Assembly: GCA_964035775.1 (NCBI GenBank)
Contig: OZ038312.1
Coordinates: forward strand, 35,761,215-35,825,214
DNA: 64,000 nt
Direction: 5' to 3'
Origin: Osedax frankpressi
Lineage: Eukaryota; Annelida; Polychaeta; Sabellida; Siboglinidae
Position 1 is the first letter of the stretch, and each line of letters opens with the position of its first letter. This document shows, one piece after another, positions 14,102-28,300 of this stretch. The notes below the pieces were generated by a model. It was given only the letters and a program-made list of their open reading frames with translations. It made no database searches and was not told the origin of the DNA. The translations under genes were made by a program, and so were the position numbers.

Positions 14102-15347
14102 TATTATCGAATTATACATCATATAATATAATGCGGTATCCAGTCACGTCGAATATAAAGAAACTGAGCAATGTGGATTAAAAATCAATCTGTCGAATGT
14201 ATAATATATATTGTATATATTGTGCAATGAATATTAATTCATACATGTTTATTACACTATATACTTAGTTATTATATTAGCAAAATTAATATTCCATTTT
14301 ATTGTTAAATGCTCCATAATCTAATGAATGGTCAGTGAATTTAGTGTGGCTAATTATTATTTCTTTTATCGATTTAGGAATCACCATGAGTTTATATTCA
14401 ACTTAGAACTGAATTATTATCTCCATATGTATAGACTTAATTAATGGTTATTTGAATAATTATAATAACTCTTAGTATATTAGATATTTCCATTATTTAG
14501 GTAATATAATAATTTAATATATAGTGAATATAAACCAATACAAAACAATATTTAAATATATTACTTGATATATACATCACTGATTGATATTGTTCGCATA
14601 TACTTTGCTTGTTTATTTTTGTTCGACATGACATGTTTTCACTATTACAAATATTCCAATCAAATATGACATCAACACTTTACATTATTACTGAAATAAA
14701 TAGGATTCTGAGGCTTGAAGTAACTTTTTAGATTATATAACAGGAGTGGCGGATTCTCTGTATTTGTATTATGCAGGGTATTTTTTTAAAAATATGAAGT
14801 TTAATTATTGACATGGTCATATCATAGTAATAATGTATATAATTGTATTAAGTTATTAATAAACTATACATTAAATAATATGTAAATAATAAAAAAAACT
14901 TATACAGATTTTTAGATTATGAAATCATATTGATATTATTAAGATATAAGAAAGTTCAAATTTGGTTAAAATAATACAAACCATCGTGTGATAAACTGAC
15001 TGCCATAATATAGAATCCCGCTATATCATAAATACAAATTATTTAATTTCTTGATATATATGACAAAAAATATATTTACAAATAATTTGCAGGAAATCCA
15101 AATTCTATTTACATAATAATTTTTTAAATGTTCTTTTTCGTATATTTTAAATAATTAAAATAAAATAACTTATCAATATTATATATTTATTATCACTTAT
15201 TATTATGTCTTAAAATACATATAGATTAGTTATTAAATTAATTAAAGGTATTTGAAAATTACATTATATATACATTAATCATAGAACATTTAAATAGATA
15301 TTTGTTGTTGGATTATATCCTCATAATTTACGAGATTTTCTTTTCAA
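14102..15347. other. AT-rich 5' flank of QDPR
   Basis: No coding exon recognised. Very AT-rich to the QDPR start codon at 15348; promoter elements cannot be singled out. Confidence 0.4.
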
Positions 15348-15555
15348 ATGTCTTCATCTCCTAAAGTATTGATATATGGCGGTAAAGGTGCTTTAGGTTC
15401 AGCATGCGTTGATTTATTTAAGGCTAATAACTGGGTAAGTTAATTAAAACTAATAACGCTTAATACTAATCATTAAAATTAATTCAGAAATTTGATTACT
15501 ATTAAAATAAATTAGAATATTCATAAATTTAATTGGATATTCATAGAAATCCCCT

Positions 15556-15634
<79 letters not shown>

Positions 15635-18600
15635 ATATTATTATGTACGATTCGTATAGTAGAATATGCATAACGGCAATTTTTGTTATGCTGATTCATA
15701 CTACATTTTCGACTGTCTACTCATAAATATAAACTTAATACACGATAAGGTATATCTTAGGTTATAATATATGCGATAGCAGGTGTTAGATTTATATATA
15801 TGTTGTCTCATATACCTTTAGTGTAGTAATTCAAGGTAATCGATAGTTTTGTCTATATGGAAATATTTTAATTTAAGTCTTTCATATATATCATGTAATA
15901 ATGGCTATTTATAATATGTATAATAAATAAGAATATGATTAATATATTATTAGTAAGATTATATGCTATAAATACTAAAAATTAGTGCAATAATAAAATA
16001 AGTTAATAATCATACAATATTATAAATTTATACGTAAAATGACCTAGTGTGTAAACATTATTTAAGAAACCTGACCACATATAGTGTGTAACAGTTATTT
16101 AAGAAACATGACCAAATATAACTAATATATGGTACCAGTATATTTTTTAAAAAGCTTATTTCAATAAATTATAATTTCATTTAAATGTTAGACTTACAAT
16201 AGTATACTTAACTCAATAATTAATATTGTTGTGAGCAGATTATGCCAGTAAGTATATTCTAGCTAAAAGGAATTCTTGCTTGTCAGTTTGTAGGTGCAAA
16301 ATATATTGATCAAATTAACTAATGAAATAATCACTACTATTAAATTGTTTAATGAAATGCAATCACTCCTATCTCATTATATAAACAAACCGCAAATCAG
16401 ATCAGCACAGAATATATTTTGCAACTTACTTTTATTTCATTTTCCCCAATATCATTCTTTCTACATAGATTTATATATTTATATTTATTTTTTGAATACC
16501 ATTCACTAACTAGTATACAGTTATAACAATATAGTAATTTGTATACTCATTGTAATATATGCTACCATTTGTATACACATAGTAGCCTAATTTACATTAT
16601 ATGATATGCACTTAAACTACATCTATTACAGTTAATTGGAAATATGCTCTCCAGCCATTCACTGGTTACTAGCAAAATAAGTACCGATCTGATAAAGAGA
16701 TAATAATCATTCTGTTCCCGGACCTTAAATGTGATTACACAATATATGAGAATGGCTGTTTTTTAGATTCAAACCTAAACAATTCAGTTGTATATTACAG
16801 TCTATCACTATTTTCGAGAACTTTATAATTCATATATTTTTCGAACATGTAAGTTTTCTATCGACGTATTTAAAATATAATAACTAACTGTTGAAAAAAA
16901 ATGTAGATTCATAATTTATCATCATTTTTACGCAGTAATGTTACTAACAATAATGATTTCAAATATAATGATCATATATATGATACAAGTAATACATATT
17001 ATTACTAATCTTAATAGTATAAAGCCTCATGTTTTTATACATTTAAAGCAACCACGAGTATTATGTGATTATGACATTTTAATATATATTAGTACGATTA
17101 ATGATATTCACCTATAAGGAAACCTTTTAAACTGCTATTTAAAGATACAGATTGTTTGTTTTTTATTATTGTAAGGTTTGTATGTGATGCAAATTTTAAC
17201 ATCTACAAATCTTCAAAATATTTTTTTTTTACATTTTTTTCATTATTAGTATAGATTTTAATAAGTATTTGTCATTTATAAAAATGTAAAGGTATATATT
17301 TACATTTACGGAAATTGAATATAAAATCACAACATCTTTTTCCTTTTCAGATACATTGGATACAACTTTAAAATTAAATTAAATTAAATTCTCATATATT
17401 TTTTTTGTTGAAAAATTAAAAATTTAATATATTTTATTATAAAATCAACTTTAACCCTCAATCAATAATAAACTATATTTTCTTTGTTTATAAATTCCAT
17501 ATTTATTTCAAATACAATATTTATATTATAAATATTTTTTAATTTAAAAAGAATTATGTAAACTATTTAAAATTAATAGTAGCATACAAATATAGAAAAT
17601 TACAAGTATTTTAAATTCATGATGTCATGTTTCTATATCTATAGATATATTATGGTAATTCTGATTTTTATAATTCTACAGTATTCTTTTATCTAAATAA
17701 TATCTAATTCCCAAATGACCATCGAGGCTATTTTAGTTTATTTGTTATATAATAGGAGTGCATACATTTTATTCGTATTTAAATTAAATTTTATTTTAAA
17801 AAATAATAGAAGAATATATAATCTGGTTTCTTGGTCAAAGTATCATTTTTTCATATTTATTTTATTTTTGAGATTTATAAGAATTTTCTTATTCTTTGAA
17901 TATCATTGAAAAATGTGAATATATTTGTTTTTGATTTGTCTGTAATTCTGATTAAATAACAACATTTTGAATAACATTCTATTTTAACTATTTTATTTAC
18001 ATAGATTTCCGTAGTTATAAAGCACCTTTAATATTAGATACAATTTTAATAATAATTAAATATTGATGTTATATAATTTGTAGTTAGCATTTTTTTAAAG
18101 TATTAAATTAATAAAGTTATAAAAGTTATTAAAGTTTAAATAAATATTCATTTTAATACAATTCCTAAACTTTATTATTATATAATATTATTATATAATT
18201 AGAAATTACAATTTTATAAGTTTTATAGTACAGTGTATAAATTATTTAATAATTAGGCAAATAAAATGTAATTTTTCACAAATCATTCTTGTTTAAAATA
18301 CAAATTTTGAATATGAAATTTGTTTAAAAAATATAAATGCTAATAATTTTCCTCGTGGGGACTCAGATGAATTTGTTTATATGATCTGCCAACTTTATTG
18401 TTTTAAATATATAAAGATTAATATAATTGTACATCTTTATATTTCTACAAATGCCGCTGAAGAAATATTCTATGAATGCTTTGCAAAAGTAACTCAAATA
18501 TTACGAATTTCATTTGATATATAAATTGTTTATAAAGTTAACATATATGTGATATTTAATATATATATATATAGAATATAACATATATGTTAAATGTACA

Positions 18601-21600
18601 TTGTACTCATTCACATTTATTTATATGTATTTACTTATTGGTTTATGTTTATATTATAAATAACATATATAACATATAATATATCCCGTATGCTATGACA
18701 TGTTATAATATATTTATATATATAAATATATTATAATATATATTCAATATATATTCAATGTTTATTCAATATTGTCTACATTGTATTATTGCAAAGTGGG
18801 TAAACTTTGATACCATTAATTTAGAAATAGTCTTGTTTTTATTCAAAGTACATTCAACATAATTAATCAAAAAATTAAGAAAAATGATATACACAAGAAC
18901 CTGGATCCCTAGTTTCTTTGTAAACTACTAAATTGACATGCTTGATTTTTATTAGAAGTAGTTTAACAATATTTTATCAACGGCTATAATGTTAAATAGC
19001 TACACATTAATACCGTATTATTAGTTGTGATATAGAGAATGGTGTACGATGGTATGTAGCGTAAATGCACACTTAATAAATATCTACACCAATCGTCCAG
19101 AAATCTCCCCTGCCATACGCTCATCACCATCACCTAGCTCATCTCCTAGCTCATCTCCTAGCTCATCTCCTAGCTCATCTCCTAGCTCATCTCCTAGCTC
19201 ATCTCCTAGCTCATCGCTAGCTCATCGCTAGCTCATCGCTAGCTCATCGCTAGCTCATCGCTAGCTCATCGCTAGCTCATCGCTAGCTCATCGCTAGCTC
19301 ATCGCCTAGCTCATCGTCTAGCCTCATGTAAGCCCCGCCTCCTTTCGCACTGCTCATCCCTCCCTAATCGCTGCCCTCGTCAGTGGGTTGGCAATGTGGA
19401 CATGCACGCCAACCAAGAAGCCGACGCCAACATCGTGTTGACTCGCAACGCCACCTGGTGTGACCAGGAGCGAGACGTCGTCGAACGAGTTGCATCTGCT
19501 CTAGCCGGTTCCAGACTCGACGCCATCGTCTGTGTGGCCGGTGGCTGGGCCGGCGGTAACGCAGCTAGTAAAGGTTAGGAGGTTAGAGGTTAGAGGTTAT
19601 CGGAATAACCGAAGCAAATTTAGAATGTGTGGAACATCATTCTAGAGAAATCCTTTCTTCTTTTTCACTTGTCTTCCAATATATTTCACTTGTCTTCTCT
19701 TATAAGCATTTAGGTGTTCTGTAAATTGCTGTAACTATCGATAACAATAACATAAATTGATATTTCATTGCACGTTTGATTTACTAACCTCTTCCATTTA
19801 TTCCCCATCCACCGCACCTAGATTTCATCTCCAACTGCGAGTTGGTGTGGAAGCAAAGTGTCTGGACATCTACCATTGCGACGAGTCTGGCTGCAAAACA
19901 TCTCAGCCCTACGGGTCTTCTGGTGTTGACGGGTGCAGTACCAGCCCTCGAAGGCACCCCAGGTCTATATTGCATATTTTACACTTTTTTGTAATTTATT
20001 ATATATTTTTATAAATTGTTTTGAATACAACCAATTAAGATATTAATTTTAAATATAATTTATAGTGATTTATACTATGAATATTAAAACCTCAATAAAT
20101 ATGCTTACTGTATATAACATTAGTGATGTAAAGAATAATTATATGTGTAAATATGAATAATGTAATCTAGATATTAAATGAAATTGAATCCTGTGGAATT
20201 CAATTGAAAACATTATTAAACTGCCACCATAAAATAAATAATGTAAATTGGATAAATAATGAATTTTTCTAATATTTCTAATGAAATATAAATATTTTTA
20301 ATAATTTAATCCCTCTTTCTAATGTATAATCTTAATTAATCTATTTATACATTAATTTGATAATTTAATGTAAACCCATAAAGTTTTAAAATTTATATCA
20401 ATTTTAATTTTAAAACTTTGATTAATTTATTTTAAACACCTTCAAATGTTGACATATTCTCTTCATACCAAATCCATTATACATATATAAATATATTTAG
20501 TGTATTCTTTCATATGTTTTCCTTAATTTCTTAAAAAATTTAATAAATCACTAGTGATACACAATATATACACAATATCCATACCTAAGTATGGTAATAA
20601 ATCAATTCAATGGTTATATACTATTAAATATTGCAAATAGCTATAGTTGATATCTAGGTCATCTAGTGTATAGAATATAGATGTATAGATAGTCATCAGT
20701 ACAAATTTGTTTTATAATTTCTACAATAAAAATATAATATAAAAATAAATTTTTCTGTTAAAATTGAACACATTTTTTTATTTTGAATTATTTGGTATTA
20801 TAAAAAACTGTTCATAAGTTTATCTGCAGAACCTTTTAGTTTATTCACATAACTTTTATTACTCATAATATCCAGGTCAATCTTTTAGTTTTTTTGACTT
20901 ATAATAATAATTATATAAAGATATATGCCTTAAAAATGCGTATTTTCTATTTAAATACCAAAGCCACTTATTTCATATAATTTCTTACTCTCGACCGTAT
21001 GCTGTCGATTATCTAATACTTCATCCTAACGTCATTTTACAGGCATGATCGGGTACGGTATGGCAAAGGCTTGCGTACATCAGCTCGTGGCATCCCTCGC
21101 CGACGAGAAGTCTGGCATGTCGTCGCAATCCACCTCCGTAGCCATACTACCGTTGGCACCTCCATACACTGCATCACCGCCATTCTATGTCGTCGCTATG
21201 TCATCACTAATGTCATCCCTATGTCATCATACTTTATAATAATGTCTGCCATATCATGGTTTATTGTCTTTAAGTCAAGCCATTCTCTCACTATCATGAC
21301 ATAGCATTCTCTCACCACCATGACATATTATTCTTTAACCATCATGCCATACTATTCTCTCACCATGATGACATACCATTCCCTCTCTACCATGATATAC
21401 CATTATGCCATACCATTCTCTCACCATCATGCCATACCATTCAATCACTATTATGCCATAACATTCTCTATCATTTATATAATTATTTTGTTTTGAAAAC
21501 TATTGTTTCTAATAATTAGTTTCTCTAATAAAATTATTGACAGATATTTCATAGCTTATGACCATGTCCTTTAATGATACTTCACATTTCAGGGTTACCT

Positions 21601-21991
21601 TGGACACCCCGATGAACAGAAAGTTCATGCCTAAAGCCGATTTCACCAGCTGGACTCCGCTGCCTAGATTAGCAGAGTTGGTTCCTAGATTAACAGTGTG
21701 TGTGTGTGTGCCTAGATTGAATCTTTAAGATTCTAGAGTGTATTCGTGGTATTTACATATTTGATTTTCAGTTACTTGAGTTCTAATTATTACTATTTTT
21801 GAAATCTGAATTATATCAAATGTATCCATGTAAATCATCTTTGTAGGTTAGTAAACTTGCTTATCTAATTATGAACACATTTTCTCAGGGAGCTTTTAAA
21901 ATGGACCGCAGTTGATCAAAGACCCAAGAGTGGAAGTCTGATGAAAGTGATCACAGAGAATTCTAAAACCGAATTCGTTCTCCACGAATAG
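15348..21991 (+). CDS. QDPR: Dihydropteridine reductase, complete, six exons
   Basis: Exons 15348-15434, 19384-19573, 19822-19962, 21043-21151, 21593-21676 and 21889-21991 give 714 nt, 237 aa plus TAG; human QDPR has 244. The enzyme is a short-chain dehydrogenase that uses NADH to reduce quinonoid dihydrobiopterin back to tetrahydrobiopterin, the cofactor of aromatic amino-acid hydroxylases. Seen: nucleotide-binding motif [16 protein letters not shown] near the N-terminus, [12 protein letters not shown] (about 80-90), the catalytic pair Y143-x3-K147 in [12 protein letters not shown], then [13 protein letters not shown] and SGSLMKVIT. All phases join and no stop interrupts. Intron 1 is 3.9 kb; introns 2 and 5 are short. 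Donors are GTAAGT, GTTAGG, GTCTAT, GTTGGC and GTTGGT. The gene runs convergently into hexokinase, 400 bp between stop codons. Confidence 0.96.
17713..17840 (+). repeat. Dispersed ~150-bp repeat, copy 4
   Basis: Diverged copy: GGCTATTTTAGTTTATTTGT at its left part and ATCTGGTTTCTTGG at its right end, matching the copies near 8.9 and 11.8 kb. A further partial left end (ATATCCAGGTCAATCTTTTAG) lies at about 20869 in QDPR intron 3. Confidence 0.5.
19128..19318. repeat. CTAGCTCATC minisatellite with a unit-length switch
   Basis: The left half repeats the 12-bp unit CTAGCTCATCTC about seven times, the right half the 11-bp unit CTAGCTCATCG about ten times. It ends some 65 bp before QDPR exon 2. The change from 12 to 11 bp abolishes the open frame of the left half, so this is not coding. 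Confidence 0.95.
19963..21042 (+). other. QDPR intron 3
   Basis: AT-rich, no exon recognised. It contains a partial left end of the dispersed repeat near 20869. Confidence 0.6.
21267..21470. repeat. Degenerate ~24-bp minisatellite in QDPR intron 4
   Basis: Imperfect repetition of a unit built on CATGCCATACCATTCTCTCA. It occupies about half of the intron between exons 4 and 5. Confidence 0.8.
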
Positions 21992-22391
21992 ATATTCTCT
22001 TATATCATTGTTTTCATTTATTGTTATAGCTATCCAATAGCATTGTGTTACCAAACCTTTTTTCAAAGTTGCTGCCAGAATCCTGCATTTATTCGACTTA
22101 GGATATGATTAAATTAAATATCTTCTATTGTTCAATTTGATAATCACTTGTTTATAACAAATTTATATTATTTTATGTTTAGATAGATCTTATTTAGATC
22201 CCTGTTTTAAATTTATATAGAAATATAATTGCTATTCAATATGTAAAACATTCCCAACCATTATCACAATAAATTGAGACCAATTTTTAATTATATTTTA
22301 TAATGGTAATGGTAGTAATAAGATCAAAGCGTGATTAAAAATGTAATGGTCGTCGTTAAATACTGATGACAAAGCAAGTTTTATTATTTCT

Positions 22392-25300
22392 TCAATTGGT
22401 AGCAGCAACAATGGCCGCTCCCTTTCCGCTGCCGTCTTCGGAATTAATCAATTTATACTGCGAGAAAATATAGATTTTAGTAGTTGTTGGTAAAATACAT
22501 TTTATGTGGCATATTATTTATATAAAATTAATTAGTTTAGAATCTATCTTGTAGACTATTAAATTATAAAATAAAACTATAAAATTTAAATACAATACTT
22601 ATTAAATGCTGAATTATTATATAGATTACTATATAGTAGTAATAATAGGTACACTACTCATAACTGTTGTCTATTTGCACGGATGAATATAGTGGTAGTT
22701 AGTAGTGATGCACTATATATATAGGATAGATAGTATCTATTAGATACTATAATTTATTATATATTTGTATGTATTAGTGTAAAATCTTACGTAAAAATAA
22801 AATGTACTAGTTAAAAAAATTCTATATAATAAAATGTTATAATAATATGCGAGTTAGTGCTGACAACATACTGGAGAGATGGAATATGTTCATAAAGTGA
22901 TAGAAATCTTTACATAATGTATTAAATATCATATATATTATTATTTTGAATACATAATATATATATATGCATACATATAGAGAAATATAAATGTATATAT
23001 AATATTATAGAATGTCATATTTGAATACATTATTTAGAATTACCAAAAAAATTACTAAATATATAATGATTTTTACTACTTAAAAATACATCAATGTGTG
23101 CAACAATGAAATATGTTTCTCTTTTACTATATTTATTGTTGTAGCAATGTTGAACTTTTGAACTTACAACGAGTGTTATTAGATTTGATCACATATTAGT
23201 CAATTATTAAACAGTGGCTTTTAATAATTAGATATATTTCATAAAATGACAACCAAGTGAATTGTAAATAAATATTACATATTAATTATAAACTTTGCTA
23301 TGAACTAGCTGATAATCATTATTATATATAAATAATCGCACACATTTATTAGTAAAAATAGTAAAAATCAGTACATATATATATATAAAATATATGTAAA
23401 GGAAATGGATATAAAATTTAAATAGTTCATATTTATCATAAATAGATGTTTTATTATTCTATTAAAATTTTCAACACAGAATTTTAATATAATTTTAGTT
23501 TCCCCATATTCATTTGAGATCAATTAAGTATAATTTTTGCTAGGAATGCACTAAAAAGAAAACTCTAATATTCTCTACAAACCTCGACCCCAGGGTCAAT
23601 AAGTTCATTGAGTTTCGCGGTAATGCGATCATGCATATGCGGGTGTAAACGGTAAAGACTTCCATCGACTGCAACGGATACGCGACCCCCGATGGAGTTC
23701 AATAGCGTGGCGAGACCTATAAAACCACGTGCACATTATAACAGGAGCATTACTACAAACAAATACTAAGATTGGTAATCACGTGATTACTTTAATTTTA
23801 TAACAATGTGAGCACAGTGTAAATGGATAAAATGGAATGATTTCTGTATTCGATTAATTAAAAATCGATAAAAACTACATAGCTGTATTATTAACCGCTT
23901 TCTACATATCTACATATCTAAGTCTGTCTATATCTTTAAGACGTCGGCCTCCTTTAAACCCCTCCCCTAACCACAGGCGGACAGGTGGGCAGCTCTAGTG
24001 GTAACGGCCGCGCAAACCCTCCTCAGAATTTCGCAATCTTTCGTCGTCAAGTCGTCGATTCCGAAATGAGATTTCATGATTCCTTTCACGATCACGTTAT
24101 CGGAGTGTAAATCTTCGCTGAGAAATAAGTTAGAGTCGATGGTGGCGGTGGTACGAACTCGGGTTTGGTATGAGAGCTAATAAAGCTGAGGTGAGATGTA
24201 GTATGGGTACGGATATGATGTATTGGTGTATTCGAAAGATGCGCGGAAGGAGTAAATTGAAGTTGGGTAGTAGTACTAGTACTAGTGGTACTATTAAAGT
24301 AGTATGTGGTAGTAGTAAAGTAGTATGTGGTAGTAGTAAAGTAGTATGTTGTAGTAGTAAAGTAATATGTTGTAGTAGTAAAGTAATATGTTGTAGTAGT
24401 AAAGTAGTATGCGGTAGTAGTAAAGTAGTATGCGGTAGTAGTAAAGTAGTATGTGGTAGTAGTAAAGTAGTATGTTGTAGTAGTAAAGTAGTATGCGGTA
24501 GTAGTAAAGTAGTATGTGGTAGTAGTAAAGTAGTATGTTGTAGTAGTAAAGTAGTATGCGGTAGTAGTAAAGTAGTATGCGGTAGTAGTAAAGTAGTATG
24601 TTGTAGTAGTAAAGTAGCATGTTGTAGTAGTAAAGTAGTATGTTGTAGTAGTAAAGTAGTATGCGGTAGTAGTAAAGTAGTATGCGGTAGTAGTAAAGTA
24701 GTATGTGGTAGTAGTAAAGTAGTATGTTGTAGTAGTAAAGTAGTATGTTGTAGTAGTAAAGTAGTATGTTGTAGTAGTAAAGTAGTATGCGGTAGTAGTA
24801 AAGTAGTATGCGGTAGTAGTAAAGTAGTATGTGGTAGTAGTAAAGTAGTATGTTGTAGTAGTAAAGTAGTATGTTGTAGTAGTAAAGTAGTATGCGGTAG
24901 TAGTAAAGTAGTATGCGGTAGTAGTAAAGTAGTATGTGGTAGTAGTAAAGTAGTATGTTGTAGTAGTAAAGTAGTATGCGGTAGTAGTAAAGTAGTATGT
25001 GGTAGTAGTAAAGTAGTATGTTGTAGTAGTAAAGTAGTATGCGGTAGTAGTAAAGTAGTATGCGGTAGTAGTAAAGTAGTATGTTGTAGTAGTAAAGTAG
25101 CATGTTGTAGTAGTAAAGTAGTATGTGGTAGTAGTAAAGTAGTATGTGGTAGTAGTAAAGTAGTATATTGTAGTAGTAAAGTAGTATGTGGTAGTAGTAA
25201 AGTAGTATGTTGTAGTAGTAAAGTAGTATGTTGTAGTAGTAAAGTAGTATGTTGTAGTAGTAAAGTAGTATGCGGTAGTAGTAAAGTAGTATGCGGTAGT

Positions 25301-28300
25301 AGTAAAGTAGTATGCGGTAGTAGTAAAGTAGTATGTTGTAGTAGTAAAGTAGTATGCCGTAGTAGTAAAGTAGTATGTGGTAGTAGTAAAGTAGTATGTT
25401 GTAGTAGTAAAGTAGTATGCGGTAGTAGTAAAGTAGTATGCGGTAGTAGTAAAGTAGTATGTGGTAGTAGTAAAGTAGTATGTTGTAGTAGTAAAGTAGT
25501 ATGCGGTAGTAGTAAAGTAGTATGCGGTAGTAGTAAAGTAGTAAGTGGTAGTAGTAAAGTAGTATGTGGTAGTAGTAGTAGTAAAGTAGCATGTGGTAGT
25601 AGTAGTAGTAAAGTATTAGTAAAGTAGCATGTGGTAGTAGTAGTAGTAAAGTATTAGTAAAGTAGCATGTGGTAGTAGTAGTAGTAAAGTATTAGTAAAG
25701 TAGCATGTGGTAGTAGTAGTAGTAAAGTATTAGTAAAGTAGTATGTTGTAGTAGTAAAGTAGTATGCGGTAGTAGTAAAGTAGTATGTGGTAGTAGTAAA
25801 GTAGTATGTTGTAGTAGTAAAGTAGTATGCGGTAGTAGTAAAGTAGCATGTGGTAGTAGTAGTAGTAAAGTATTAGTAAAGTAGCATGTGGTAGTAGTAG
25901 TAAAGTATTAGTAAAGTAGCATGTGGTAGTAGTAGTAGTAAAGTATTAGTAAAGTAGTATGTGGTACTATTAAAGTAGTATGTTGTAGTAGTAAAGTAGT
26001 ATGTGGTACTATTAAAGTAGTATGTGGTAGTAGTAAAGTAGTATGTTGTAGTAGTAAAGTAGTATGTTTTATTAGTAAAGTAGTATGTAGTAGTAGTAAA
26101 GTAGTAGTAAAGTAGTATGTGGTAGTAGTAGTAGTAAAGTAGTATGTTGTAGTAGTAAAGTAGCATGTGGTAGTAGTAAAGTAGCATGTGGTAGTAGTAG
26201 TAGTAAAGTAGTAGTAAAGTAGCATGTGGTAGTAGTAGTAGTAAAGTATTAGTAAAGTAGCATGTGGTAATAGTAGTAGTAAAGTAGTAGTAAAGTAGCA
26301 TGTGGTAGTAGTAATAGTAAAGTATTAGTAAAGTATTAGTAAAGTAGCATGTGGTAGTAGTAGTAGTAAAGTATTAGTAAAGTAGCATGTGGTAGTAGTA
26401 GTAGTAAAGTATTAGTAAAGTAGTATGTAGTAGTAGTAGTAGTAGTAAAGTATTAGTAAAGTAGCATGTGGTAGTAGTAGTAGTAAAGTATTAGTAAAGT
26501 AGTATGTGGTAATAGTAGTAGTAAAGTATTAGTAAAGTATTAGTAAAGTAGCATGTGGTAGTAGTAGTAGTAAAGTATTAGTAAAGTAGCATGTGGTAAT
26601 AGTAGTAGTAAAGTAGTAGTAAAGTAGCATGTGGTAGTAGTAGTAGTAAAGTATTAGTAAAGTATTAGTAAAGTAGCATGTGGTAGTAGTAGTAGTAAAG
26701 TATTAGTAAAGTAGCATGTGGTAGTAGTAGTAGTAAAGTATTAGTAAAGTAGTATGTAGTAGTAGTAGTAGTAAAGTATTAGTAAAGTAGCATGTGGTAG
26801 TAGTAGTAGTAAAGTATTAGTAAAGTAGTATGTGGTAGTAGTAGTAGTAAAGTATTAGTAAAGTAGTATGTAGTAGTAGTAGTAGTAAAGTATTAGTAAA
26901 GTAGTATGTAGTAGTAGTAGTAGTAAAGTATTAGTAAAGTAGCATGTGGTAGTAGTAGTAGTAAAGTATTAGTAAAGTAGCATGTGGTAGTAGTAGTAGT
27001 AAAGTATTAGTAAAGTAGCATGTGGTAGTAGTAGTAGTAAAGTATTAGTAAAGTAGCATGTGGTAGTAGTAGTAGTAAAGTATTAGTAAAGTAGCATGTG
27101 GTAGTAGTAGTAGTAAAGTATTAGTAAAGTAGCATGTAGTAGTAGTAGTAAAGAATTAGTAAAGTAGCATGTAGTAGTAGTAGTAGTAGTAAAGTATTAG
27201 TAAAGTATTAGTAAAGTAGCATGTGGTAGTAGTAGTAGTAAAGTATTAGTAAAGTAGCATGTGGTAGTAGTAAAGTAGTATGTGGTAGTAGTAGTAGTAA
27301 AGTATTAGTAAAGTAGCATGTGGTAGTAGTAGTAGTAAAGTATTAGTAAAGTAGCATGTGGTAGTAGTAGTAGTAAAGTATTAGTAAAGTAGCATGTGGT
27401 AGTAGTAGTAGTAATGTATTAGTAAAGTAGCATGTGGTAGTAGTAAAGTAGTATGTGGTAGTAGTAGTAGTAAAGTATTAGTAAAGTAGCATGTGGTAGT
27501 AGTAGTAGTAAAGTATTAGTAAAGTAGCATGTGGTAGTAGTAAAGTAGCATGTGGTAGTAGTAGTAGTAAAGTATTAGTAAAGTAGCATGTGGTAGTAGT
27601 AGTAGTAAAGTATTAGTAAAGTAGCATGTGGTAGTAGTAGTAGTAAAGTATTAGTAAAGTAGCATGTGGTAGTAGTAGTAGTAAAGTATTAGTAAAGTAG
27701 CATGTGGTAGTAGTAGTAGTAAAGTATTAGTAAAGTATTAGTAAAGTAGCATGTGGTAGTAGTAGTAGTAAAGTATTAGTAAAGTAGCATGTGGTAGTAG
27801 TAAAGTAGTATGTGGTAGTAGTAGTAGTAAAGTATTAGTAAAGTAGCATGTGGTAGTAGTAGTAGTAAAGTATTAGTAAAGTAGCATGTGGTAGTAGTAG
27901 TAGTAGTAAATTATTAGTAAAGTAGCCTGTGGTAGTAGTAGTAGTAAAGTATTAGTAAAGTATCATGTGGTAGTAGTAGTAGTAGTAAAGTATTAGTAAA
28001 GTAGCATGTGGTAGTAGTAGTAGTAAAGTATTAGTAAAGTAGCATGTGGTAGTAGTAGTAGTAAAGTATTAGTAAAGTAGCATGTGGTAGTAGTAAAGTA
28101 GTATGTGGTAGTAGTAGTAGTAAAGTATTAGTAAAGTAGCATGTGGTAGTAGTAGTAGTAGTAAAGTATTAGTAAAGTAGCATGTGGTAGTAGTAAAGTA
28201 GCATGTGGTAGTAGTAGTAGTAAAGTATTAGTAAAGTAGCATGTGGTAGTAGTAGTAGTAAAGTATTAGTAAAGTAGCATGTGGTAGTAGTAGTAGTAAA

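Larger units (their letters stand above)
15435..19383 (+). other. QDPR intron 1
   Basis: AT-rich intron. It holds a (TA)n tract (15557-15641), a dispersed-repeat copy (about 17713-17840) and a minisatellite just before exon 2 (19128-19318). An open frame at 16294-16509 shows no recognisable domain and is not supported as a gene. Confidence 0.8.

Noticed and set aside
24170-25627. Long open frames (485 codons +, 432 codons -) near 24-25.6 kb
   Set aside because: They coincide with a 21-bp tandem repeat inside a hexokinase intron; any stop-free repeat whose length is a multiple of three gives such frames.
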